Positions 32,230-45,311 of a stretch of DNA of 64,000 nucleotides are shown piece after piece. The position numbers and the translations under genes are program-made. The DNA comes from Bolinopsis microptera. Taxonomy: Eukaryota; Ctenophora; Tentaculata; Lobata; Bolinopsidae. Under the pieces are notes generated by a model. That model was not told the DNA's origin. It ran no database searches and worked only from the letters and a program-made list of their open reading frames with translations. How positions within the stretch are numbered: the first letter of the stretch is position 1; every line of letters starts with the position of its first letter. Location of the stretch: contig NC_087075.1 of the NCBI RefSeq assembly GCF_026151205.1, positions 1,543,911-1,607,910 on the forward strand. The letters run 5' to 3'.

Positions 32230-33153
32230 TACCTTATCGGACCTTATTTGGACGGACATTAAATGAACGGACATAATTATGAACGGACATTAATATGAAC
32301 GCTAAATTCTAGAAGGCATTCAAAGCCATCAAAAATCCGAATTCTTTTTCTTTCTTTTTTTACGTTTCTTTATTTCAGCAAATGATTTTTAAATCCATTT
32401 TTTATACAGTAAGTAAGAAAAGCAGTCGTTCAGCAGTAAACATTTTAAAATATGTGTACATGATCAGTATCTTATATCACATATCATCTTCATCAAATGG
32501 GTTTTCGTGCATGAAATACTAAATAGTCCATGCTTAAAGCATCAGTGATTTCTAGCTTTATCATTATGGAAACCTTTTTTCATCAAACTACCCCGGTCTT
32601 GCATTTCAGTGTTAACTTTTACAAGCCATTCGGCGTGAAGTGGTTTTACCTTAGACAACTTTAAGTTAATCTTAAAATCACGTGGAGCTTTCCTAGTACT
32701 GTTTCATTACCTCCCCTGAGTAATATGAACTATAACAAGGTCAGACAATGTCCTTGGCAACACGATTTACCGTAATATCTAGAGGCTAGAACAAGTTTGT
32801 CATGTTGGCGGAGACTAGCTCATGAACTATGTCATTGAGTACCATAATTTCGTTGACTTTTTTCGCCAAGTGACCCTTGAAAACATCATATCCCAGTAAA
32901 GTTTTCTGTACCTCCGGCAGACCAAGGAGAACCGTTCCGTTGTTAACTAATAACTTACGGCACAATAAAGCTAAAGTTCTCATAGTTGTCATATTCTGGA
33001 CGAAAAGTTAGAATTTTTGAAAAAATTTCAACGGACTTTAACTTGGACGGACCTTAAATGAACGGACTTTATTTGAACGGACATTAAAATGAACGTTATA
33101 TTAGGGCCTCTAGCGTTCAATTAATGTCCGTCCAAATAAGGTCCGATAAGGTA
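32230..33153. mobile_element. Non-autonomous inverted-repeat DNA transposon, 924 bp
   Basis: Inverted ends TACCTTATCGGACC at the left and GGTCCGATAAGGTA at the right extend for about 39 bp with few mismatches (…TTATTTGGACGGACATTAA…). Inside the ends, GAACGGACATTAA motifs repeat. The interior holds a 68-codon minus-strand open frame (32786-32992) with no recognised family, so I do not call a transposase. Shorter relatives lie at 25647-25743 and about 40900-40982. The superfamily is uncertain. Confidence 0.75.
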
Positions 33154-36100
33154 GTTAGCTAGGAGTATTCCTTAAAAGAAAGTTTTAATCACATCAACAA
33201 AATATCCATCCCATACAGCCCAATAAAACATAAAATTAAAACACTTTGAACACAAGTGGTTTGTAAATGGGCCATTGTTAGCCCCAAGCGTTTTGGTCCC
33301 TCATTCCTGCCACTCAGCATTGCCTACTGTAAAGTAGAAACTTTTCTAAGACAATAGAGAAATTGACCCTGTCTCACTAAATTCCCCTAAATTCAACCAC
33401 TTACCATAATAAAAATACTAACAACCAAATAAAGTTTTTTAAATAAAGAATATTTCCTCAAGTTTACGTCTAGCTAACTAATTCGTGGTTTAAGCTCTTA
33501 TTTTATTTATGATTAAAGGAATGTAAAATAAAACTTTTCGTTTCATTGAAAACTTTTCGTTTCATTGAACACAATTGCCACAAAATCGATCAAAATGCTC
33601 TTCCAGCAACCTTTGCTTATCTTGTCAAATTATAACTTGTTCTCTTCATTGCTTCGCCAGAGAATCTGCAACAAACAAGTATATTATATTTGAGTAATAG
33701 TTAAGATTCTGTGATTGTTTTTACCAAACCCCAAAATTGGGTAGAGTGGACTGTGGCCACTGTGTCTGTATTTCCTTTCTCGGCCCGCGTTATAGCGAGG
33801 GGCGTTTTACTTATAGCGAGGTACTTCTGTAATTACTATGGAGTTATCGTAATGTAACTGTCACTCCTTTCTCAGCTCCAATAGTTCATTGTCCGTTTAT
33901 TTCTAGATTTCCATAGAAGCCACAAAGTAAGGGACTAGATTCTGAATTCAATGGTAAAACGATTAACCTTGCCCTCAGAAACTTGCCACTAGGATCATTG
34001 TGCTAAGAGATTACATACTATAACTATTGCAGTCACTCTAACTCTTGTTAAACTTACCAAGCCTGTCTGTCCTTGTTAATCTCATACGGGATTACAAATA
34101 GACTAAGTCATCTTTATATTCAACAGGTTGAAAAGAGAAGAACAAAAATCACCGTTTAGGGCACCACGAGTATTAGCCGGGCTGCTGCGAGCTTAGCGTA
34201 TTTATTCAAAGTACTGCAAGTGAGCCTGTTCGTATAGTCGTTAGCCATAGAAAGATCTCGATTAACTCCAAGTAGAATTATAAAGAAACGTGAGGACTGA
34301 GAGGATTTTCAGGACGCGACTCTGCAGTGGTCGTTTTGAGGGATACCTGAGGAAAATCAAATTTGGGTAGGAAAAATTGTATTTACCAAACTGTTAGTCA
34401 GAAATTTATAAAAGTTTTAGTTTACAATAAGTTTAATTATATCTTTTTGACAGTATTTTTATAATTATTTGTCAGACCCATCATCTTTTCGTAGACGAGA
34501 CAGTAAAGGTGGTTTGTTGTTCTGTACAAATGATTACACTCACATCCATCTACCTTAAAAATTCCCATTCTTCTAATTATTAAAGACGGCTCATGAATTG
34601 TCGTTCTAAGTTGTGAATAGAATGACGCGGTTATATAGGAAACGATTAGCCGGGCTGCGAGCTCAAGCTCGACGCCGGTTATGATCACTTAATGGGCCGA
34701 ATGTAGTGAATAGAATGACGCGGTTAAATAGGAAACAATTAAAACTCACATAGAATCTCTTGTGCGCTCTTTTACTTGCGCTATTCCCTAACTGCACTGT
34801 TTCAGTTTGTCCCTCTGTCCAGTTAACCAGTTAATAAGGTTATACAGAATCATAAAATATGTTTTTTTGCGAATATGATATTGATAAACTCTCGGTAATA
34901 AAATTCGGTCCAGTCAGAATTTCAAAATTCACGAGTGGGATCATTATCTTAGGACTAGGTATGTTGCCTGTTGGGCTGTAACTGTAAGTATTTTGTGAGC
35001 ATGATAATGATATCATTAAATCTTTAAATGATCTTAATCTGCACCATTCACGATCCCTCACCTTTTTTTATTGCATGATGCATGCCATGTACTGCAAAGC
35101 TCTCCGGCCTGGTTTTCTGGTAAGAATAAATATTCATCTATTCAGATCTGCTGTACTAGGAGAAGAGACCTGATTCTTTCACTGACCACTTGGCTGGCCC
35201 AAATTTTGTAGTAACGATGAATATTCAAACCTACAGATGAGACCTGATTCTTTCACAAATCATTAGGCTGCCCCAACTCACCAGCTTAATCGTGCATTAG
35301 TTATCAGCTTATCTAAGAACCTTGTAAGAGGCATCAGGTCAAAGGCGGTTGCAAGGCGATGGGTACACGTGACACACAAAGATCACCTCGGTCCTTTTCT
35401 TGTAGATCAGTACACTATTTAAGGGTTAGGGTCAGGGTTTTCTTTTGCACGCTCTCATATCTAGAACACTGAACAGCGTACAAATTATTCGATTGATGCC
35501 GGCTGCTCATAAACTTTAAGGGCTAACGCTATCCTGGACTCGTGTATCGCGTCGGGGAGCTTATAAAAGTCTTCTTCTTTTACATTAGTTCTTACCATTA
35601 TTTTTTTTGTTTAAGGAAAAACCTATGGTGAAAAATATTATTTTTAGAGACAGACTTTAATATTTCACAAATCTGTGCTCAGTAATCGAAATGAGTTTAT
35701 TGTCTTTTCCATATAGTTTTATTTTATCTATAAGGTGTCCAGTTCCAGAAACATCAATGTCCTCAATCACTAATCAATTCCACGCAGTGATTTCGTAACA
35801 GAATTACAGGGATCATACAGTAATTGAAAATCTTTTAGATTCTGTCAAATATTTTTCCCGATCCATGACTCGTGCCGAAGGCACAAAAGAGTCAAGGACA
35901 AGGGTTAGCGATCGAGGTTTTTTTTGTATATGGTAGCTTTGCGACCGTGCCTGCATGCGTGCGTGCGTACGTGCCTGCGAGCACTGTTATCGCCCACGTT
36001 ACTACCTGCGCAAAGTTATTTTGCGTGATGATCTGAATTATATAATTGTTGGCGCGCGGCGCTGAACCAACCAAGTACATTATTAATTTCATCATGTACG

Positions 36101-36583
36101 TATCCCACTAGGCACTAATTCATAGCATATAATTATTATTTTGAGTTAGTATTACTATTTTGCACAGATCCGTGTCAGGTTGCATAAACAATAAACATAT
36201 GGTTACATAGAAGTATACACGATTTTCAAATTCAATATAGAATTATATTAACTGGGCGGCGCTCGGCAGTCGGCATGTCACTTCGCCATATTTGTATGTT
36301 TATATAAACAGTAAAGACTGGGCCGTCCCCAGGTTGTATGGAATATGATAAATACGTCATCACGGATCGGGAAATTGAGCGGACATCCACAAAAGAAAAG
36401 CGGCCGCATTTCTTGTTAAGTCTCCGAAGTCCGCTGATATGAGATTATCAAACAATAATAAAATAGTTTTGTCATATTTGATATTTAAGGTACAAATATT
36501 TTTGTTGTTATATTTGATTTATCACTTTATCAGTCCTAATAAACTACATATATAAAATAATTAAATATATCAGAAGCCAGAAC
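33154..36583. other. Intergenic region without recognised genes
   Basis: Mostly AT-rich sequence. Small features: a nested duplication of TAGAATGACGCGGTTA near 34619 and 34709 flanking a roughly 60-bp segment, GTTATAGCGAGG motifs near 33790-33820, and a CATGCGTGCGTGCGTACGTG run near 35950. Short open frames (for example the minus-strand one at 34437-34688) have no recognisable homology. Confidence 0.5.
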
Positions 36584-39456
36584 ATGAAAACGACGGTGAT
36601 CATTATTACGACTTTGCTTTGGTTACCCCTCAAAGGTAAGAATAAATTTAATTCAATGACACATTTTAATTCTAATAAGTATTACAGTAGCTTACCTCGT
36701 TATAACGCGCATCGATGGAGGAAATTATTCCTCAGGAGATAATTTAGCCCAAAAAACCGTGTTATAATTATGTTAAAAACTGCATTTTAACGAGGTTTGA
36801 TTTTGAAGGCAAATTATCACATACCGAGCTTGTGTTATAAGCAGTTTTGTAGAGTTAAACACATATTATATAAGATCAGTGTTTGGTGCACATATCATTC
36901 GGTTTAAGTTAGTCAACTAATTGATCAATTAGGATACATATTACACATACTATGTAATTATGTAATTCAAGTTTTTATAATTTAGTCAAATCAACACTAT
37001 TTCTTTAATTTGACTGATTGAAAATGGTATAAATTATAATGTGACAATCTCTTATAGTGTTCACTACTTCAGGTGCACTAAGACCAGAGGTACTAGGTGA
37101 GATAAAACCTGCGTCTGTGTCTCAGTCTGTGACTTGGGATAATGACGTGGTTAAGTATGGAGCAGATAATGCTATAGACAGGGACCTGAGCACCTTTGCT
37201 AATGCACAACCAGTAGGGGATAGTAATGCTTGGTTTAGAGCGTCTCTAGATAAGGAACACTGCATTAAGCAGGTAGTGCATTATTGGCACTCACGTGAGT
37301 CCACAAAGAACACTCACACCTGCTCTAGAGACTCGTGTACCTGTGAGGGAGAGTGGTGTGATTGGTATCCCCTCACAGTGTACCATGAAAACACGGTCCC
37401 TGGAGACTATGTCCCCTCCGGGTGTAAACTTGGAGACACTGTAGAAATAAATAGGCAGGGAGATGTCTACGTGAATGAAATAGTGATCATCGCAAAATTA
37501 GGTAGTCTATTGAACTCATTAATTTTAAGTTGCTTTTCCAGATATTATTTAGAAATTATCAAATTATATCATGTCATAGCTTCATGAGTTATACTTAGCT
37601 ATATTTTTAAAGTGACATTAGATTAAGACGATATTTCACGACAGTTTACTAGTTGCGCGAAAAAACGACATTCTAAAATTATAATATCTACCGAAGGTTG
37701 CGAGGAACTGAGCCTAAAGAACGTCGTATCAACGGAGCCTGGACTTCCTGTAGCACATGGAACACTGATGACGGTACAATGCGAAACAGAGTTCATCAAC
37801 AGAGAAGGAAAAGCAAGGTGTATGGATGGAGAGATAGTTGGTCTTGCACCACTTTGTGATATCATAATAAGTATGTTTAATACTCACTTAATAAGAATAT
37901 TATTTAAACTCTTAAATTAATATTTATGTCATGCACGAGGAAGAGATACTGCGAACTTCTCGAATATATTAGCGCGAGTTACTTTGGTAACTAAACCGCA
38001 GAGCAAAATAAAAATTTCGAGATTGCGATGAGGCGCTGCAAACATTCCACACTATAATTCTGTCTAGTCAACAGAACTTATTTAACATATGCCCATTATA
38101 TATGTATATGGCGCGAAATGGCGCGAAATCTGGCAATAACTCAATAATTTTGGAATAGGTTTAGGTTAATACTTTAGCTATTTTCCTTACCCAAGATATC
38201 ATACGAACCTACAAATAAAAGTTTGATTATTTAGCAGAGTATGGCGGTGATCAGTGAGTACAATGTTCAATAAATATTTAAATACAAAAATGTCGACAAG
38301 TAAAATATTGATTTAGGAATCATGTTTTTAGATAAATAAACAAATTCGTTGTGAAAATGTACATTGTGCTTAAGCATAAAACGATAAAAGAGTTGGTAAG
38401 GCAATAATGAAGCTATCTAAAATTTCAGAAAAACAGAAGAGAGAAGAAAAACAGAAGAGAGAAAGAATTATGATCACGGAAAGAAAGATGTCCAGGCGGT
38501 AAGCATTAATTTGTTATTCTCAGTATCGATAGAGTAACTTAAATTCAATATTTATTAGTCTTATGAGGTATTATTCTAATTTAGTGATTGTGTGAAACTC
38601 AGCTTATTTTAATTTCGAATAACACATTACTCTCTGCAGGGACAGTTGGTAAATTGCAAACCAGAATGAACGAAGGTGACACGGAGGAAACCACACACTT
38701 TGAACTGGGAACAGGTACCACTTCAGAAACTAAACAATCAATTGTATTTGTGTTTACATTTGAGACCCGTTCCCATTCTCAATATGAATATGATAGAACT
38801 CATGGTTTTCAGTATAACTACGGTCATTACCTCAAAGACTATTCATCATAATTATTTCTAGTTCTCTGAAAGTCTAGTCATGTCAGAGTTATACTTATTT
38901 GGATCGTTATCGTAATAGTAGTACTTCGTGATATTGATCCAAATTAATTCTAATCAGTTAGATCTTAGCTAAATAGTGCGGACTCAATTAGGAACCTTTC
39001 AGCTCAAACAAATACCACGGTACGTGCCTAAATAACAAAAACTATACAGCACCGTTAATAAAGAATAAAGGGGCCGTATCAAAAGTCAATTTTTAATATT
39101 AAGTCATAACTTTCTTAAGCTCTTGAAATTAAATAGCGGTTGTGAGACGTCGCTCTTCTTAAAGGAGTTTTGAAGTAGACTTGTGAAATAAGAATTTTAA
39201 ATGTAATTGTTTGATTCTATTGATATTTGATTGACTATTATAATTATCAGCTTCTATTTCAGAAAACGGACTAGATGAAAACTCTACACCGAAAGAAGCA
39301 TCAACTGTCTGGAGACAAATTAAAGGACTAGGACTGACCTTGCAGTTAAAAAACTTGCATATTGTACATTTATATATGCATCACTATCAGAGACAACTCA
39401 AAATAAACAATTACCCTTACGGCCTTACTCAAACTGATATACTTCATTTAGTCTAG
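36584..39456 (+). CDS. Secreted fucolectin/F5-8C-like and sushi domain protein
   Basis: Five exons (36584-36635, 37073-37501, 37697-37870, 38640-38714, 39263-39456) join in phase 1 at every junction into 307 codons plus TAG. Exon 1 encodes a signal peptide (MKTTVIIITTLLWLPLKG). Exon 2, about residues 18-160, looks like a fucolectin/discoidin-type galactose-binding domain: DNAIDRDLSTFANAQPVGDS, then WFRASLDKEHCIKQVV, with six cysteines. Exon 3 is a sushi/CCP module (C-E-E-L...GTLMTVQC...ARCMDGEIVGLAPLC). Exons 4 and 5 encode a polar tail without a membrane segment. Symmetrical phase-1 domain exons are typical of secreted mosaic proteins. A role in carbohydrate recognition or immunity is inference. 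Confidence 0.75.
38429..38498 (+). CDS. Possible alternative exon of the lectin/sushi gene
   Basis: Pyrimidine-poor but usable acceptor ATTTCAG and donor GCG|gtaagc enclose 70 nt of AAACAGAAGAGAG repeats. In the frame set by the sushi exon it reads KNRREKKNRREKEL and then a stop, giving a short basic tail. Skipping it joins exon 3 to the exon at 38640 in frame, which is the model used for the main entry. Confidence 0.25.
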
Positions 39457-40372
39457 TTTTACTTGTTAAGTTATTTTCCAACTTATATAATCATTATAAT
39501 AATATGGTTTCAAAAGGTTTTTAAAAACTTTTAAAATCTATTTTCTTGGTTTAAAAACCGATCTATAATAGGGGTGCATTTTAATATTCTGTGGCGCATT
39601 TTCTATTGAAATTTTATTACAATATTTTGAAACTTTTATTTACATTTTGCAAGGTGACAATTGATTTTATCATACCTGTTTGTCTTCGTGCCATTGTAAG
39701 GTTAGTATTTATTCAACTGGGATTTTAGGCAATTTAAATAATTTTTCGGTTTAAGTAAGTGGTTAGTACATGAACTAAAAAGGTTAGTACATGTACTGTA
39801 AATTTTAGAACACAATATTAATGGAGTTAACATTATTTACAGTCGCGGTTTAGTACACTTTGGGTTATAAAGTTAATTGAAACGGAGTATTCTGGATTTG
39901 GCGTTTACAGATTTTGTTAATAATAAGATAATAGGTGTTCTGATTTGAAAGATGTATTAGGATGGGAAATTAGTTTAAGCTAGGTTTATAATTGTTGGGT
40001 TATAAGATGTCACGTGATAGTTATACATTATACAATTTCTAAAGTAATAGGTAAGATTTGAACATTGGCCCACTTCGGGCTCCTGAATATCGCATTAGTT
40101 ACTTGTACAAAGCATTAAAATACACTACAATCAAAATTTAATTTAATTCAAATAAAAGTTCAACCAGTTTCACATGAAATTTTTGATTTTTTTAGTTTAC
40201 TAATCGTCTAATCTATTTACATCAACTTTATCAAGCGAATGTGAGATTTAACTGGCTAATAATTGGTTATTAATCAACTATTGACTGGCTATTACCTGGC
40301 AATTAACTTATTAACCAGCAATTAAGCAATTGTGACGAGTGATGACTTAAGAGCTCTAACTGGATTTTAGCC
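39457..40372. other. Downstream flank of the lectin/sushi gene
   Basis: AT-rich sequence with no open frame of interest. A candidate AATAAA lies near 40150. Confidence 0.4.
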
Positions 40373-40898
40373 TGCTGTTAACCGGCTATTACCAGACCAT
40401 TAACCGGCTATAAACCGGTTATAAACCTGTTATTAACTGGCTATAAACCAGCTATTAACCGGCTATAAACCTGCTATAAACCGGCTATTAACCAGCTATC
40501 AACCGGCTATCCACCGGCTATTAACCAGCTATAAATCAACTATAAACCAGCTATTAACCAGCTATTAACCAGCTATTAACCGGCAATTAACCGGCTATTA
40601 ACCTGCTATAAACCGGCTATTAACCAGCTATTAACCGTCTATTAACCGTCTATTAACCGGCTATTAACCGGCTATTAACCAGCTATTAACCAGCTAAAAA
40701 TCAGCTATAAACCAGTTATTAACCTGCTATAAACCAGCTATTAACCAGTTATTAACCGGCTATTAACCAGCTATTAACCGGCTATTAACCGGTTATTAAC
40801 CTGCTATAAACCGGCTATTAACCGGCTATAAACCGGCTATTAACCAGCTATTAACCAGCTATTAACCGGCTATTAACCGGCTATTGACCGGCTATTGA
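40373..40898. repeat. 11-bp satellite GGCTATTAACC, about 48 copies
   Basis: Degenerate tandem units GGCTATTAACC, AGCTATTAACC and TGCTATAAACC. The array runs into the left side of a truncated inverted-repeat element at about 40900. Confidence 0.92.
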
Positions 40899-40899
40899 C

Positions 40900-40982
40900 C
40901 TTTATTTGAACAGACATTAAGATGAACGTTAGGGCCTCCAGCGGTCATTTAATGTCCGTCCAAATAAGGTCCGATAAGGTAG
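40900..40982. mobile_element. Right end of a TACCTTATCGGACC-family element
   Basis: CTTTATTTGAACAGACATTA, GAACGTTAGGGCCTCCAGCG and the terminal GGTCCGATAAGGTA match 33040-33153. The left part is missing, replaced by the 11-bp satellite. Confidence 0.7.
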
Positions 40983-42567
40983 AAGTAGAATAGGAAGAGT
41001 GCTAACGGAGGAAGTTCTAGTCACTAGTCAGCGGCGGATATATACGAAGCGAACTGACTTTTGAGAGAATATTTTAGATCTACAGCTTCCTGAAGATTGC
41101 TGTAGTTTAATCACTGTAGTATGAAACTTAAAGTTTAACTCATCATTTGAACTTTGTTTCATTTGTTCTTTATACGGATACATATATTATTAATATGTGT
41201 ATAGGTGAGGTAAGGTCGGCTAAAATTGAATCCTTAAGAAATGAGGGACCACGTGACTTCAGGGAGATAATGAAGGGAATCACATGTAGCACCAGGCAAG
41301 CCTGTGTGGCACCAGGCAAGCCTGTGTGGCACCAGGCAAGCCTGTGTGGCACTGTGTGTGGCACCGTGCCGAAATAGTATACGATCCCATGTTCATCAGA
41401 GCTCTGAGTCTAGACAGGCCTTCATGGAATCTGATCTACAATGATTTTTGTGCAGTTGTAGTTGGTGAAGTTGTAATTGGGTTTGGTATTGAGTGATTGA
41501 GCACCCTAGTAGGGTCGCTACTATGTTGATTGGGTAACTCGGTTTAACTAGGTGAAGTTGTTGCAACCTATCAGAACTTAAAGAATTGCAACTTTCATGA
41601 TTTTCTTCAGCTTTGGCAATTAATTCGAGGCATTTTATACTGTTAACCGTATTTCGGAGTAACTGTTTACCATTACGAGTATTATCTCTACTTAACTGCA
41701 CTGGTCCCACGGTAACTACTCCTACTAGACGGTAACGTGTATATAACGTGTACTTAATGGAGGCAACCTCCGCACACCATCCTATTCCTGATAAAGTAGC
41801 TAATATCAAACACATTACCTAACTAGTAACTATAGCACGTTAAATACAATATGGTGGCTATTCTGGTAGTGATGTTAGAGATAACAGCCTTGTTTAGTGT
41901 TTACTTTCAGTTTCAGAAAATATAATTTATTTTGAAGACAGTTCTCATCTGTGTACATTTTACTGTTAAATGTTGCAGTAAATAAAGTTAATTGTGGGAA
42001 TGTTTTAAATTCGGAATAGACGCGTTACTAAAATATCATTATAAAACGATTTAGAGTTTTTTTTTAAGTTTAAAAAGATTTAAACAAATATCATGACAAC
42101 AAAACGATAAACAAATAGAGTTGCATCAAAGCAATATATATACAACAACATTATCAGTATTTTATTAATTCTATTCATATCGTGGAGGGAATTGGAAACA
42201 CGAGGGGGTGAAAGTATTTCTAGCCTGACGCCAGAATCTTATAATCTCGGTCCCAATTTCATTTCATTTCATGATAACGTTATTTCATGATAAGGTTGTC
42301 GTGCAACCATGTCAGTAATTCAACTGTTCGGTTGAAAGTGGTTCAGGAAAGGTCAAGACTAAAAATAATTATAATTTTTAAATATTCGCACGTTCTTTTA
42401 ATCAAGAAAGAGCCTGTACCGGAAAGGGCCGGGAAAACTTTCAATCGAATACTATATTTGAAAATCATTTCTAATAACATGTCTTAATTAAATTCATCTG
42501 GCTTAAATTAGTTAATTATCTGCAACTGTTTGTATTACTGGGGGGCGCTCAGCCTGTCACTCCGCCA
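40983..42567. other. Intergenic, one small repeat, no supported gene
   Basis: Three and a half copies of CACCAGGCAAGCCTGTGTGG occur at 41287-41355. A 139-codon minus-strand open frame (41396-41815) has no recognised domain and is not called as a gene. Confidence 0.5.
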
Positions 42568-42742
42568 AGCACTAAGCCCCCTCAGAATCACACTAAATAG
42601 TGTAATCTACTCGTCACATTCCCCCTCGGAATCACACTAAATAGTGTGATCTACTCGTCACATTCCCCCTCAGAATCACACTAAATAGTGTAATCTACTG
42701 GTCACATTCCCCCTCAGAATCACACTAAATAGTGTAATCTAC
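42568..42742. repeat. 44-bp tandem repeat, four copies, with internal palindrome
   Basis: Unit TCACATTCCCCCTCAGAATC then ACACTAAATAGTGTAATCTA. Each unit contains the inverted repeat CACACTAAATAGTGTG. Confidence 0.9.
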
Positions 42743-43147
42743 TAGTTTGGGGACTGGTTTGTAAGCCAGCCAATGTTTACGAATGTAATATTAATAACTT
42801 TATTACATAATCATAAATATATACATATCATAAATAGATCAAATCTGAAACACAAATTTGCACGCAGTTAATAAATTTATTAAAAAAAAGAAAATGAAAA
42901 AAAGAAAGGTTTATTGATAAAACAAAATATGGAGCACTCTGTGCTTCCAACAGCCTTTCAGACTCGCGCTAAGTTTGTTAGGGACTGATTTAGGATATCG
43001 TAGATATTGCTATGCCATGCCATTAGTTTGGATATGTAGTGTTTGTGATTGTTGAAATCAATTAATTACGGTTTGTGCTGATAGGAAAATAGTGATAGTG
43101 GGAATGTGGCAGTGTAAATATGGACCTGGAATTTAGGATGTGTGGCT

Positions 43148-44035
43148 TACCTTACTCGGGATTATTATAACCGGGATAAAGTGGTGGGTTTTGGAAGATT
43201 CCGCCATATTTTTCCCGGTCAAAAATTTTACCAGTCATAAAAAAACCCGCCGACTCAAATTATGGGGTTCCAAGGGGGTGGTGATCATCATATTTTACCT
43301 GAAGTCTCATATGCTCATATGTGCTAGAGAAGACTTTTGAAGCAGTGGATGGAGGGCTGTAACTTTATTGGCGGTTGCTACCATAATTTCGTTATAAAAA
43401 TCACAATTTGGTTATAGAAATCAGATTTCAGGGTGGACCGTGATTCTCACTTTTCTTGCCCATGAAGTGAGTAAACTGTGCCACTATTTCATGGTCCACG
43501 GTGGATTGATTACTGGAGCAGTTGAAGATGCAAAGCCAAGACGTTCCCCAATACCAAGCGGTGGGCAGGAAATTAAGCTCCGGCTGACCTTCAGAGCAGT
43601 AGCCCCATTAGCGGACAAAATGAAAGTCTTGTTAAGACAACAATACAACTTCGAATTTGACGGTCAGCAGCAGGGGGATATCAATAATGATAATGGAGGG
43701 GACATTAGCGATAATGAGAATGAGAATACGCTTTAATGAAGATTTGACTTATTATTGCTATAGATTTATTTTCCTTTAAATACTAGACGTGTCTTTTTTT
43801 CTATTTCTGAGTAATATCAGTAACTGTAAATTGAAATAACTTCTTTAACAAGTAACAAAAACAAAAATTTCGGTTGAAAATTTGTTGACCTCTGAAAAAA
43901 AACTTGAAAGGTCGGCCACCGGTAAATACATGACCGGGATAATTTGGCGGGTTTTGGGAAATTCCGCCATATTTTTCCCGGTTATTAATTTTCCCAGTCA
44001 TAAATTAACCCGCTATAATATTCCCGAGTAAGGTA
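43148..44035. mobile_element. Non-autonomous inverted-repeat DNA transposon, 888 bp
   Basis: The ends TACCTTACTCGGGA and TCCCGAGTAAGGTA are perfect 14-bp inverted repeats. Just inside each end lies a direct repeat of about 80 bp (GGCGGGTTTTGG, ATTCCGCCATATTTTTCCCG, CCAGTCATAAA). The interior has an open frame of 98 codons (43440-43736) with an acidic Asn/Asp-rich end and no recognised family. The TACCTTA terminus resembles the element at 32230. No transposase was recognised. Confidence 0.75.
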
Positions 44036-44492
44036 TCCATTAATATTAGTTACCGCTAGTCTGTGATCAGTTTGTTCTGGTTTTTTTGTGTATAAATATA
44101 TATTCATAGTTTATTTTTGTAATATCATATAAATTTCTTCGGAATTTCGCTGGATTGTACAACTTTCGTCTTGGTAGATTCCAAACACAAGGAAATTTTC
44201 CTTCTGGTTGGTAATATACTCAATGATGGGAGTATAGTGTATTGGCTATGCCCCGCTTACTAGTTTAGCTCTTTCTAGTCCCCTGCTACACGGCATGTAA
44301 ACAGGGATTGGCTAGTTAGAGGCGGTCCGTGTAGGCCTTACACTGTGCTTTCAGCAATACTCATATAGTACTTAATAATAACCATATGACTAATAACTGA
44401 TTTACCAATTAACTAATTAACTAATTCACTAAACTGATATAATGACCGTTGTGTCCAGTAACTTTTAGACACGTTGTGACCTTCTTAGACCT
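44036..44492. other. Intergenic, nothing recognised
   Basis: AT-rich filler between the 888-bp element and the 391-bp duplication. No feature is supported. Confidence 0.5.
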
Positions 44493-45311
44493 GTTGTGGA
44501 ACACAACAAGAAAATTGAGAATAATCTTGTGCGAGGGTAGGGACCCAGATGTCGTTTCTAACCCAAATAAACTTTAAGGAGGCTTCTCATCAGTAGCCGC
44601 ACCTCCTTACTCGGTTTCTGAACTGGAATTCTATGGGCTTCCAGACGGCTAGACCGAGTATTACCACCCCATCCTTCTAGAGTTCATCACAAGTAGCACC
44701 CACCTTGAAGATCTTTGACACCCAGACACACCCCATTGGCGAACAAACTTTGGATATAATCTTACATGCTCCCGAAGGAATCCCTGGTTTATGGTCTTTC
44801 TCATCGTCACCAGCACTTTCACTAGAGTCACCAGCCCTTTCACTGGAGTCATCAGCCCAATCACTGAAGTATACAGAAGTATAGTTGTGGAACACAACAA
44901 GAAAATTGAGAATAATCTTGTGCGAGGGTAGGGACCCAGATGTCGTTTCTAACCCAAATAAACTTTAAGGAGGCTTCTCATCAGTAGCCGCACCTCCTTA
45001 CTCGGTTTCTGAACTGGAATTCTATGGGCTTCCAGACGGCCAGACCGAGTATTACCACCCCATCCTTCTAGAGTTCATCACAAGTAGCACCCACCTTGAA
45101 GATCTTTGACACCCAGACACACCCCATTGGCGAACAAACTTTGGATATAATCTTACATGCTCCCGAAGGAATCCCTGGTTTATGGTCTTTCTCATCGTCA
45201 CCAGCACTTTCACTAGAGTCACCAGCCCTTTCACTGGAGTCATCAGCCCAATCACTGAAGTATACAGAAGTATAGTTGTGGAACACAACAAGAAAATTGA
45301 GAATAATCTTG
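44493..45311. repeat. 391-bp tandem duplication, 2.1 copies
   Basis: Starts at GTTGTGGAACACAACAAGAA (44493, 44884 and 45275). The two complete copies differ at about one base (GACGGCTAG versus GACGGCCAG), so the duplication is recent. On the minus strand each copy has an open frame ending KIFKVGATCDEL that I cannot assign to a family. The third partial copy runs into the LINE-derived sequence. Confidence 0.92.

Noticed and set aside
32786-32992. 68-codon frame as a transposase of the 924-bp element
   Set aside because: Too short and without any recognisable catalytic motif.
35425-35450. Telomere-like GGGTTAGGG near 35420
   Set aside because: A single imperfect occurrence, not an array.
41396-41815. 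139-codon minus-strand open frame
   Set aside because: No recognisable domain, no splice or start context, and an isolated position. Kept as unsupported.
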